Position numbers and translations under genes: made by a program
Notes under the pieces: model-generated
Seen by the model: only the letters and a program-made list of their open reading frames with translations
Told to the model about the DNA's origin: nothing
Database searches by the model: none
Shown here: piece after piece, positions 1 to 10,207 of the stretch
Layout: each line of letters begins with the position of its first letter
Position numbering within the stretch: position 1 is the stretch's first letter
NCBI GenBank assembly: GCA_028641055.1
Contig: CM054060.1
Span: 300,021,835 to 300,085,834 of the forward strand
DNA: 64,000 nucleotides
Source of the DNA: Alopecurus myosuroides
Lineage: Eukaryota; Streptophyta; Magnoliopsida; Poales; Poaceae
Direction: 5' to 3'

Positions 1-560
1 TGAGCGGCGACGGGACACGGGCGCACAGCCGTGCCATTTAAATGCTACTTTCTCGAGACTCCTCCCCGGCCGACGCTACATCCGTCTGACCGTCTCGTCC
101 AACGAGAGCTAGGAAGAGGGAGGGAGAGAACGAATTGGTGTGATCTGACGCCGTCTTATCCGATCTTTGACACGACGGAGTCGCCGCGGTCCGCTTCTTC
201 GCGGGCGGCACAGGGCGAGACATGCCAGGAAACGAAAGCAATGATGCGATGTACTACACGCTCATCGTTTGCTTGGCTCCGTGTGTTTTTGCACCTACTT
301 CGCGTCAGTTCAACTCATACGCTGGCGCTTACGTGCATGCGGTATCGAACCATTGTTTCACCCACACCCACACCCACGTGAACTACGCAGAGACGGTCTA
401 CACGGAGGTATATATATGCATGTCTTCGACCTGGCCACAAGGGACCAATACATCGACCCTACCCCGGAAACTCCATCTGCAGCGGTGCTCTTGCATGCAT
501 GATGCGGCCACGGACACGTTACAACCAAGACGCACTCCAAGCAATGGATGTTGGTGTAGG
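1..560. other. Unassigned GC-rich sequence
   Basis: I see no convincing gene here. Short frames on both strands overlap each other and have no recognisable motif. There is a three-unit CCCACA run at 361-378 ending in a G-box-like CACGTG, and a TATATATA stretch near 410-416. It could be the flank of a host gene or decayed transposon sequence; nothing decides between these. Confidence 0.3.
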
Positions 561-1773
561 TTAGGGCAACGGCCCCCTAAATTGGACCGAAATCGGTCCT
601 CATTTGATCCGTTTAGAGTGGTCCGCGGAGGGAGCTCTGTAGGACCCCCGACGAACCATCCCAACAGCGCCGCCCCTCCCCCCTCCCCACCCCCAATAAA
701 ATTTTATGAAAAAATCAAAATATGAATTTAAGTTAAACTTAGATGCATTTCATATATGGCCCGAAGACCAATGCATACGGTTTCGCCGAAAGCCCAGTAC
801 ATACATAAAAATATAAACAAAAAAACCCTATCCAGCTGCTAGGGCTTGCCGCTGTGCCGCACGCCGCCGTTGTGGCCTCCCGTCGGCCGGTGCGTCTACA
901 CATCGTCGCCGTCGACGCCGATGTGGGCCAGTGCCTGTTCCGAAGTGGGAATATGTGGCACGGGAGGGGTCTGTGGCCATGCGGGCGCAGGAGCCCATGG
1001 CTGCCTCGCCTCGCGGGCATGCCACGGTGACCATGGTTCCGCGCGAAGCTCGGCCGTCGATGCCTCGAGGGTGGCCGCCAGATCTGGCCAAGCCTGTGCC
1101 TCCAGCGAGACCTCAATGGCGCGGCGGAGGTCCGCGGTCTCCTCCTCTTACACCTGGTCCTCCTCCTCCTCGTCGGGCGGGAAATCCTCCTCCTCCGCCT
1201 CCCTGACGTCGAGCTCGTCGAGCTACTCGCCGAGCCTGCCGTCGTCGCTCTCGTTGGAGTCGTCGTGGACGCCGATGACGTCGTGGACGCCTGGCGGCAA
1301 TGGCCCGCGCGTGGCGCTGAGGTGCCAGCTGGGCGGGAGGTGCACCCGGGGCCACGGGATTGGCTGTTGGGCGCGGTAGAAGGTATTCGCGATGGGATCC
1401 TTATCGCCTGGGAGGTTGCTCCGGTGGGGTTTTGTGTGGGCTAGGATTTGGGGGTGGGGATGCAGACAGGGACGCACTTTGTTCCCATCAAAAAGGACGT
1501 GGGGAGGTAGGTGAGGGGGTGTCATGTCGCTGCCAGGTGAGCCACCAAGGGCGACGCGTCAACGCGGCGCACTGCCAGGTGGGCCAGGTAGGACGAGCCT
1601 CGTGTCCGCGGACCACTCCAAACATGGACCAAACTTGGACCACGTTTGGGGGAAACACGGCCTGTCCCCCGGGCCCGTTTGGGGGGGGGGGGCGTTGGAA
1701 TGGGTATTTTACCCAAATCGGTATGCGGGGACCGAATCGGACCGTTTGGAGGAGGGCGTTGGGTTTGCTCTTA
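561..1773. mobile_element. Degraded TIR-type DNA transposon (non-autonomous)
   Basis: The left end (about 561-599) and the reverse complement of the right end (about 1729-1773) can be aligned over roughly 40 bases with about 70% identity by eye. Shared blocks include CAACG, CCT, GG-CCGA and TCGGTCC. This is an imperfect terminal inverted repeat. The interior is GC-rich and holds a broken acidic reading frame on the minus strand. No transposase is present, so this would be a non-autonomous element. The superfamily (Mutator- or Harbinger-like) cannot be settled, and I could not define a target-site duplication. The exact ends are uncertain by 10-20 bases. Confidence 0.45.
896..1402 (-). pseudogene. 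Acidic UIM-like hypothetical protein, remnant
   Basis: One minus-strand frame stays largely open from about 1402 down to a TAG at 896-898, broken by in-frame stops at 1223-1225 (TAG) and about 1152 (TAA). In order it encodes a proline/tryptophan-rich start (FYRAQQPIPWPRVHLPPSWHL), a serine/aspartate stretch (SNESDDGRLGE), a long Glu/Asp-rich run, then DLRRAIEVSLEAQ. The last fits the core of a ubiquitin-interacting motif (A-hydrophobic-x-x-S-x-x-E). From memory, similar uncharacterised proteins occur in many copies in wheat and relatives, linked to repeats; that is recall, not a search. It lies inside the TIR element, so it is either the element's cargo or a captured gene fragment. The function is unknown. 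Confidence 0.35.
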
Positions 1774-2208
1774 TTCATCCCATCAGCACACTCATAATCT
1801 CGTTACTCACGAGTGGCCATTTCTGGCTCCCTAGCTCTGATCCTATATTTTACAAAAAATTAAAATTCGTATTTATATAAGTTTTTTAGAAAATGTGAAA
1901 AAATAGAATGTTCTTAATGATGTGTAAATTCAATGTAAGTATTTTAACAAACACAACAATGATGTTTTTCCATTATAGTGAATAACGCATATTTTAAAAT
2001 CTAAAAAAAATCATTTTTTTTGTGAAACCTATTATATAAAAAAATCGTGATACAACATTGACTACAAACAGAACTATTTTTAATTTTTTTCCAACGTGTA
2101 ACTTTTATTATAATTATTTTAAACAAATGGAGCACAGGATATTGCGAGTCAAAGTGAATTTTTGGTTACTCATTTAGTACTTCCCATTCTAGTTGACCTA
2201 TTCACCCT
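1774..2208. other. AT-rich spacer, nothing recognised
   Basis: Roughly 430 bases of AT-rich DNA between the TIR element and the first Tekay-like LTR. It contains long A and T runs but no open frame of note, no repeat boundary and no RNA gene that I can support. Confidence 0.4.
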
Positions 2209-3626
2209 TGTAACATTTTTGGAAAGGTAAAAAATCAGTAAAAATTGAAACTTTTATTTTCCACTAATGAAAGCCACCAAAAAGGAATAAATAAAATGCA
2301 AAACCAAAAGAAATGTTATGGATTTTCAAAGTATTGGAAATTGCAAATCCAAATTGGCCTCTATTTCATAAACCTCAAAGTTGTTTCAAATAAATATTCC
2401 ACCGAGCTTTCTTTTTCCAAGCAAAGGTTATTTCATAAAATGGTCTTAACTCAAACTTTGTATTCAAAATGTTTTCATGTCATTTAAAACTAGAGGGTTA
2501 TTACTCTTGATAATAATCTAGGCCTCAAAAATATTTCAATAGACCAAAAGTAATTATATTGTTTAAAAAATGATTGATCAATACTCCAAATATTTTAAAT
2601 ACTTTTAGCAAGATTATTCTGCAAAGAAATTAAAAAAGCAATGCTTTAAAACCCAAAATTTTAACCTATAGTGTTTTCCCAAAAATATTTTTCCAAAAGA
2701 ATTGTTAAACTCTACAATAAAAGGGACATAAAGTGTGCTTTTTTATTTTAAACCCTTTTGAAAATTTAAAATTTAAATATGTTGAAAACAACACAAAATG
2801 GTTTTCATTCGAAACGTTTTGTTATTACAAAATTATTACAAAATGGTTTTCATTTGAAAAGATATGATTTAAGGATTTAAATAAAAAAGTGAAAGAACAA
2901 AAAAAACTGACCGGACAAGCCAGGCCGAAACCGGCCCAGCCAGCCCAGCCCACTCCCTTCCCGGGCTGTTTATTTTCCGCGCGCGTAGCGCACAACCAAA
3001 GCCCAGGAGCATCCCAGCCCGCCTCTCTCTCTCACAGCGTTGCTGACAAGCGGGCCCCACAATCTGACGTCATCAATGACGTCACCACTTCTCCTTCCTC
3101 AAGTAACCGAAGAACACAGGAAACGGGTGATTTAATCGCCTTGATTTTTGTCGTTTCAGTATGCGCTTAATCTCCCCGAGACCACCTCCTTATAGCCCTC
3201 TCCTTCTACTTTATTTCCCCTCTCAAATTCCTTCCTATCATGGCCCACACTGCAGAAATTGCTCACTGGAGAACCTCCTTTCCGCCGCCTTCTTTCTTCT
3301 TTTCCGACCACAGCAGCAGGTCACTCCGCCTCTCTTTGGCCCTCCTCTCTTCCCTAGGTCCTGGCGCCAGGTTTTTTACACTAACGAGCTCGTCTGCTAC
3401 TTCCCGGAGTCGCGCCTCCTACGTCTGCGCCTCGACCCCGTCCAAGGAAGCCCGCACCCACTCCGTCATCACCATGTGCTTCGTTGTATCTTCCCGCTCC
3501 TCGTCGTGGTGTTCCCGAGGCCGGAGGACCACCGGAGAAGCCCTGCCGTCCATGGCCGAGACCAGCGCTGCCGCCCGGACCATTTCCGGCGACAAATTCC
3601 AGCCGGAGGTAAATCCTAGCTCAAAA
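2209..3626 (+). mobile_element. Tekay-type gypsy LTR, 5' fragment (F)
   Basis: The segment begins TGTAACATTTTTGGAAAGG, which can be aligned with the start of element C's LTR at 53242 (TGTAACATCCC...TTTTTGG). Both continue into an AT-rich U3, a GC-rich block, a doublet of TGACGTCA and a CT-rich leader. A G|GTAAAT splice-donor-like site sits at 3609, comparable in place to donors in the C and D LTRs. The fragment stops at 3626, where the SIRE-type S1 LTR begins, so it was truncated or split by that insertion; its other half is not in the window. The sequence is clearly diverged from C, so this is a related family and not the same one. The left edge at 2209 rests on the LTR-start similarity only. 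Confidence 0.6.
3065..3084. promoter_or_regulatory. as-1-like doublet in LTR fragment F
   Basis: Two perfect TGACGTCA palindromes lie at 3065-3072 and 3077-3084, starting 12 bp apart. Tandem TGACG motifs with 12-bp spacing are the hallmark of the plant as-1 element bound by TGA-class bZIP factors. The same arrangement occurs in element C's LTRs. Function here is inferred. Confidence 0.5.
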
Positions 3627-4835
3627 TGCACTATGGTCGACTAGAGGGGGGGTGAATAGGTTGACTACCAATTTTTCTTCTTTTCCTTTTAATTAGGGCT
3701 AAGCAATATAAGATAAGGTTCTCCAGATGTGCAACTAGGTGAGCAACCTAAGTGATACAAAATAAGATACGCAACAGAAGTAAAATGAAAGGTAACAAGA
3801 TCAACCACAAGTGTAAACAAGGAGACAAGGATATGTTTCCCGTAGTTCTTTCTCAAGAGAAGTACATCTATGTTGGAGAGGTGGGGAGCCACCTAGGCGC
3901 TCCTCTATAGCACGGCTATGCACACCTTATTCTCCTTGAGCTTCTCCGGTGAGGGAGATTCTCATTTCCACTATGAGGTCGACTTGAAGGCATTGACCAA
4001 ACCTTTACACGAGGTTGAGGACACTTCAAAATATGGATGGAGGCTCTCAACGAATCCGAAGCTTCTTGCAACAAGGTGGAAGCTACACGCACACGATCTA
4101 CTAAGGTTTCTAAGCCTCAAGTAGGATTCTAGATCTATTAGGATGTGGTGGATGGATTTGAAATTACTTTGGTGGAATCACGGATCTAGGTCTCCTCTAT
4201 CTCTCCACAAAGTTTCGGAGTGTTTGGGTGGTTGGAGAGGGAGATCTAGGAGGTTGAAGCTTTCATTAATGGCTAGGTGAGAAAGAGTGGGAAAAACTTA
4301 GCATTTATGAGGTAGGGGAAGGGATTTAAATACCCCTTCCCCAATGTGGCCATTGAGCAGTCCACGTAGCACCGCAGGCTCCGGTGGTCTTCACTTGCGC
4401 GCACACGCGCAGCTCGTTTGCTTCATTGTGGATCCTTCAGGGCGGAGACTCCGGTGGTGCTGGCGAAGGCTCCGCCCACCGGATGTTCACCGGAGGCTCC
4501 GCTGCAGCCTCCACTCTTATGCACCCGAAGGTGTTTTTAGCGGAGGCTACACCGGAGCTGCCACCGGAGGCCAGCGCCTGGAACTAGCTAGGAAATTCAT
4601 GGGGCGGAGGTTCCAGTGGTTTCACCGGAGCCTCCGCTGCTTGTAAAAATATCATCCCAGCTTTGTCTCTTTGAGCCCTTTCCTTTAGAATGATTTCTGT
4701 AACCCTTTGACAATGTATATTTGAAGAACCTGGGCATTTTCATAGATATCAAATAAAACCTGCAAATGCTCTTAAATATATATTAGTCTGATAGTTATAT
4801 TGTCATCAATTATCAAAGCGGAAGATGATCTTTCA
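3627..4835 (-). repeat. S1 3' LTR (1209 bp)
   Basis: On the minus strand the LTR starts TGAAAGATCATC, directly after the purine tract, and ends ...GACCATAGTGCA, giving TG...CA ends. Its last part, CCTATTCACCCCCCCTCTAG, resembles the end of the S2 LTRs, which supports common SIRE lineage. Between about 4374 and 4640 it has a cluster of GGAGGCTCCGG and GGAGCCTCC palindromes. Confidence 0.75.
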
Positions 4836-5173
4836 TTCTCCCCCTTTTTGGTAATTGATGACAACATCCCTATTTGTATAGCTATAACACACACAACATG
4901 GACGGAGCTCACCCTAGAGATATGCTCCCTTCATGTTGAGAGAATTAAACAATATAGATAGCTTAACACATATAATAGTGAGCACATAATAAGTGATAGA
5001 ATTAAGGTACTAAGTTCAGAAGCTCACATAATGCATAACGAGGTTCACAACGCACAATAATTAAACAAACGGAGTTTCCAAATAGCCAACTCTCTCAAGC
5101 AAGACATAAGAGGCAAATCGAAAACACGGCTTGAGAGAGAACCCATGCAAATGCCCGCTCCTAAGTAGATATC
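4836..5173 (-). other. S1 polypurine tract and 3' untranslated region
   Basis: The minus strand reads ACCAAAAAGGGGGAGAA immediately before the LTR (4836-4852 on the plus strand), a good PPT for plus-strand priming. The rest to 5173 is non-coding S1 sequence, ending at the TSD copy ATATC (5169-5173) created by the S2 insertion. Confidence 0.75.
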
Positions 5174-6604
5174 TGAAAGCGCATGGTTTCCCCATATGTG
5201 GTTTTGGTAATTAATGACAATCCTTATGGACTAATGTTTGCATTGAGGTATCCTTGTAGATCTTGTCCATAGGAAATAATGGAGTTCATGTGTTGAACGC
5301 TATTAGCTTCCTTGATGGCCATTGTTATATTCAAGGATTTATATGAAGAATGGTCATGGTTTGAGTTGAGCTTATTGCTAGTGTGTCTTGAAGAAAATTA
5401 TTAAGTGATCTTTCATTATTATCTTCAAGACATCATCATTTGAAGTAAGAAGCAAAGATACAAGGTTGATCAAGCAAGTGATCAACACACAAAGCTACAA
5501 GATATACCAAGTGGGATTGTGTATCTCATGGTATGGTAAGCAATTGTCAATATAGATTTGTGAATTAACCCATGATATGTGTGTGTGGGATCTCTATGTG
5601 TGGTTAGGTATCTTTCCATGGGCATGAACCAAAAGTAAGATTTCATATAGCCCATGGTCTATGTCGTCGTCAAGCGGTGTTCGTCATCTAGATTGACGTG
5701 ATAGCTCAAGTGAAGCATCTAGAAGATATCCTATGCTTGATGCTTGCCAACCTTTTGGAGATTGTGGCCTTGTGAAGATTTGCCGAGAAGAGTCTCTCCC
5801 ATAATGGTGTATTGGGGAGCTAGTCTCTCTCATAGTGATGTATGGGGGGTCCACTTGCAAGTCTTCATCAAGCGGAGCTTGTGCTAGCAAGTACGATCAA
5901 GAAAGAAGATCCAACTTGAGAGAGTCAAGATCGTCATCATCTAGATAAAGTGGAATGCTCAAGGAAAAGGTATAATCTTGATAGTTTTTCTATTTTACCG
6001 GTATCGTGTCTTTGGGAGACCGGGTTATAGGATAGATAGTCGTACTATCAAGAGGGGCTCTCAAGTGAGTAACGTGATCGAAGTATTGTGGAGAGCTCAA
6101 ACCTTTGCATACTTGCATATCATCTTTCTTGGTTCTTATTTGGCTTTTTTATCCTTTGGTTTTTAGTGCTTGTCGTGATCTTCATGGCAAGCCAAGGTTT
6201 ATCGAAAACGGTTTTGCTAAGAAAAACTTGTTGCGTTTTCGGTGGTGAAAATATCCGGTTCAGCTTGAGAATGCTTCCACACCTTCCATGTGTGGTAACT
6301 TCTCCATTCCTTTTTGTTTGGATAGTCCTTGTTATTATCTTTCCAACCCATTTGGATTCACCTAATTCGGAGTTCATTCGCAAAAGTTATGTGTATTTTC
6401 GTGTTGGAGGTTTTACCGGGTGTTCCTATTTGAGAGGTCTAAACCTTTACCCATTTGGTTTTATCTTCCATTTATGGACAATGATGTTTCTCTGCATATT
6501 CTATTAGTGCTTGTCGTTGCGATTTCAACAAGCCCAAGAACATCGAAAACGGAGTCCATATGCAAAAGTTATAGCATTTCTCGTATCGGTTTTCAGCCAC
6601 TCTG

Positions 6605-6746
6605 TTGCAATCCGGAATTATTCCGGACCATTCGGGACCATCCGGAATTATTCCGACTTGATCGCGAAAACCTCTGTCGTAATCCGGAATCGCTCCGGAA
6701 TCATTCCGGGCCATTCCGGTCCATTCCGGACCATTCCGGAATGGAC
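6605..6746. repeat. GGAAT/ATTCC palindrome cluster in S2 U3
   Basis: Within about 140 bases there are more than ten copies of CCGGAAT or its complement ATTCCGG, several arranged as perfect dyads such as CCGGAATTATTCCGG. The 3' LTR has the same cluster at about 15096-15230 with a few units gained or lost. Its place just upstream of the TATA box suggests an enhancer-like U3 repeat; this is inference. Confidence 0.6.
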
Positions 6747-6961
6747 GGAAAAAGTGGAAAACGGCTAGATTTTGAGCACCTATTTAAGGGGCTTTCTTCC
6801 CCAAAGTCCCCAAGTCTTTCCCAGCCCGTTTTTGCTCTCTCTCTCCACCGGAATGGACGGAAAAAGTGGAAAACGGCTAGATTTTGAGCACCTATTTAAG
6901 GGGCTTTCTTCCCCAAAGTCCCCAAGTCTTTCCCAGCCCGTTTTTGCTCTCTCTCTCCACC
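6738..6961 (+). repeat. 112-bp tandem duplication including core promoter
   Basis: The unit 6738-6849 is repeated at 6850-6961 with no differences that I can see. It contains a TATTTAA box (6781-6787 and 6893-6899) and the CT-rich stretch after it. The 3' LTR has a single copy (TATTTAA at 15266-15272). The 5' LTR therefore has two tandem core promoters. Confidence 0.85.
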
Positions 6962-7850
6962 ATTGTTGACTTTGGAAAGTTTGCTCCTCTCTCAATCTCT
7001 CCAATGCTTGCATATCTTTGAGGGAGAAGTTAGAGGAGATCTAGATCTACATTTCCACCAATCCATTCTTCTTCTTAGTGAGGGAAACCTTGTAGATCTT
7101 GATCTTGGAGTTCTTGGTGTTTCTCCATTGTTCTTCATCTCTTATTCCCCCATAAGCATTTGTTGCTTTGTTGGAATTTGAGAGTGCAGGATTTGAGCAC
7201 TTGTGCTCTTACCATTTGCATCGGTTGCATCGGTTTGATCTCTCCACGAGGTTTCGTGGAAGTGAAAGATTGTGAGCTTCTTACTCTTGGGTCTTGGACC
7301 CTAGACGATTTGTGGTGTTCTCGGGAGCCTCCAATTGAGTTGTGGATGTGTTCCCCAAGATTGTGGTGACACCGAGAGCCTCCAATTAAGTTGTGGATGC
7401 GTTCCTCGGGTTTGAAGGTGGCCAATAGTGGAAGGTGAACTAGGCCTTTGTGGCGGGGTTCATCTGAGAATAGGGTGAAGCCTTTGTGGCGTTGAGTAGG
7501 CCTTTGTGGAGAGCTCACACCCTTCCAACGAGACGTACTCCCCTTGTGGGAGGAACTCAGGAATACATCATCGTCTCCGTGTGCCTCGGTTATTTCTATA
7601 CCCGAGCTTTTTACTTATGCAATTTACATTGTGATAGCCTTCGGGCTTGAAGTTATATATCTTGCTATCACCTTGTTACTTGTCTTGCTTAGCATAAGTT
7701 GTTGGTGCATCTAGTTGTCCCTAGAATATTTAGGTTGTATGCTTGTTAATTTGAACACCTAGTTTATTTTCGCATCTAGCAAGCTTTAACCGGAAAAGTT
7801 TTAATCGCCTATTGACCCCCCTCTAGGCGACAACGTTGTCCGTTCAATTG

Positions 7851-7862
7851 GTATCAGAGCCT
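7851..7862 (+). other. S2 primer-binding site (initiator Met tRNA)
   Basis: TGGTATCAGAGC, complementary to the 3' end of plant initiator methionine tRNA, lies two bases after the 5' LTR. This is the usual PBS of Ty1/copia elements. Confidence 0.9.
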
Positions 7863-7900
7863 CGTCTCTCTTTATTAGGCTTTAGATCCTAGAGAGTACG

Positions 7901-10207
7901 ATGTCGTTTAGAGAAATAGAGCACGATCTCGCTTTTATATTCTATGGTAGAAATTATGATGTTTGGAAAATTCGCTTTCTTAATTTTCTTACGGACATGG
8001 GTCCAAAGTATGTTAAGAGAATTGTAGATATGGATTTTCCTCCTCCAAAGGATTCTCAAGATTTATCTTTAGAGGATGAGGAAAACTCTTATCTCGATAC
8101 TCTTGTATCTAATGGTCTCTTGTGCGTTTTGAGCGATGTAGTTATTGAATCAATCATGCCTTTTCAGAACTCTCATTAGCTATGGACAAAACTTCAAGAT
8201 ATATATAATGTGTCCAACTTTATTGAGGATGATTGTTCTTCATACACTTCCGTCCGTGATGAGTTCACATCTTTCTCCACTCCACCAACATGTGATTTGT
8301 CACAAGGTAATGATATGGTGAGTGGTGATAGAAATTGCATTGTGGATAGTGAATTTTCTATTGCCTATACTTCATCTCTATCCCATTGCAATGATCTATC
8401 TTTGGACTTAATATCTTCTAGCACTCAAAGTTCCATACATGCTAGTATTGATAGTCCTTGCATATCATGTAATAGTTGTTCAACTGAATCTCATGATGAT
8501 ATGCTTCCTATGTCTTGTTTTCATGAAAACAATGCTTCCATTTCCTCTAGTACTTGTGTGGCTAACAATGTAGAGTAATCCCACTTTTTGGTGGAACAAG
8601 ACATGAGGAATACCGCTTCAAGTATATCTTCATCATCGCCATCCTTTTCTCATATGTGCCTTATGGCTAAGGATTCAAAGGTATCGCCACCTTTGGAACC
8701 CACTACATCTTGTGATGATGAGGATGAGGATTTAATTTGTGGAGAGTATGAGGATGAGGTCTCTTTAATGGAGAAGGGTGAGTTGGTTCTTCTTGATCTC
8801 CCTAAAGGTAGTAAAGCTATCACTCCTTTGGGTGAAATTTTGGCTTTTGCTATTTATAGCACTAAAATCATTGAAAAGAAAGGTGAGATTGAAAGAAGTG
8901 ATGCCGATGAAAAGGCATACCTCACTACGTTTCTTGAGGAAGAGTATGAGCTCCGAGTTACTCTTGAGGAGAAACTTGAATCTATCGAGGAGCTCTATAA
9001 TGAACAAATAGCCTATCTCATTAAAGCACGTGACCATACTAATGCTAAATATAAAGTGCTTAAAAAGGAAAATGTTGAATTGGTAGTTGGCAATGCTAAT
9101 CATATTGAGGAAAACTCTAGGTTGAATAATGAGCTTGCCAAGTTGTCTTCTTCTATTTCTAATGATGCTTGTGATACTAACTCCACATCTTGTGAAGCAT
9201 CTGTTTGTAAGGAGAATGTTGAGCTAAGGTCTCAACTTGAGTAAATGACTAGCAAGTGTGGGAAATTGGAAGAAAGTCATGAAAATCTATCCAGCTCCCA
9301 TGAGGATCTTCTAGCATCCCATACCAAGCTAAAATTAGCTCTTGAGTCTATCACTACAAAGGTAACATCTTGTGAGCCTCATGTGGTTACTAGCACAATA
9401 TCTTCTAGTAATGCTATATTGACTTGTGCTCGTATTAGTAATTCATCCTCTCATAATGTTTCTACATCTTGTGATGAATTGCTTTCCTTTCCTTGATGCT
9501 CTAACAATGAAGCATCTACTTCCTCTAGCTCTTGTGTTGATTCTAACCATGTAGAGGAAATTAAAGAGCTCAAGGCCCAAGTCACTTCTTTCAAGAAAGG
9601 CTTGGAAAAGAGTAATGAAGGGAGTTCCACCCTTGACAAGATGTTGAGAGTGCGAAGACTTCCAAATGACAAGAGTGGACTTGGATTCAACTCCAATATC
9701 AAGAACAAGTCCATGGTTGACAAGAAGATGGGCCAAGAACAAGTCAAAGATCTGGCCAAGATTATTTGCTTCAAGTGCAAGATTGAAGGGCACCATGTTA
9801 GATCTTGCCCTTTGAAGAAGAAGTCTCTAAGTGAGAAGCAACTAGGGAAGCGGCCTCTTGTTCAGTCTCATGCTCAACCACGAGTTGAACAACGACCACC
9901 TCCTAACAAGACTCAAGCCAATGCTCCTCAAGTTGAGGAGCCTATTAATAAGAAAGAGAAGAGTCGATGTTGCTACCTTTGTCGTGAGAAGGGACACCTT
10001 GCTTCTTCATGCACTAATGGTACATAATCCAACCCTATCCTTGTTGATGATGTGTATTCCATTCGGAAGGATAATGTGGGCAATGTGTTTGCCAAGTTTG
10101 TTGCTACTCAAAGTGGTGTCAAGAAAAGAGCCATTTGGGTTGCCAAACCTATTGTGACTAACCTCTTAGGACCCAACTTGGTTGGGGACCAACAAGCTCA
10201 AACTTGA
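7901..10207 (+). pseudogene. gag: S2 gag (SIRE-type), five in-frame stops
   Basis: A single frame runs from ATG at 7901 to TGA at 10205-10207, about 769 codons. It is interrupted by stops at 8177 (TAG), 8576 (TAA), 9242 (TAA), 9494 (TGA) and 10025 (TAA) but by no visible frameshift. The N-terminal part has the FYGRNYDVWKIR type start of copia capsid proteins, with SLEDEENSYL and LWTKLQDIY further on. A coiled-coil-rich middle (about codons 320-440) follows. Two CCHC zinc knuckles close it: CFKCKIEGHHVRSC near 9769-9810 and CYLCREKGHLASSC near 9970-10011. The protein would package RNA in virus-like particles. The following sequence lacks protease and polymerase, so this is the only coding region of S2. 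Confidence 0.85.

Larger units (their letters stand above)
5174..7848 (+). repeat. S2 5' LTR (2675 bp)
   Basis: It starts TGAAAGCGCATGG and ends ...TTGTCCGTTCA, two bases before the PBS. It is about 110 bp longer than the 3' LTR because of a tandem duplication at 6738-6961. The region 6600-6746 is a dense cluster of GGAAT/ATTCC units forming short palindromes, just upstream of the TATA boxes. Confidence 0.9.

Noticed and set aside
846..1379. Plus-strand Ser-rich 177-codon frame
   Set aside because: It is the shadow of the acidic Glu/Asp minus-strand frame (GAG/GAC read as CTC/GTC) and has no motif.
7851..7862. TGGTATCAGAGC as part of a tRNA gene
   Set aside because: Only the 12-base complement of the tRNA 3' end is present; it is a PBS. 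No tRNA, rRNA or CRISPR array was found.
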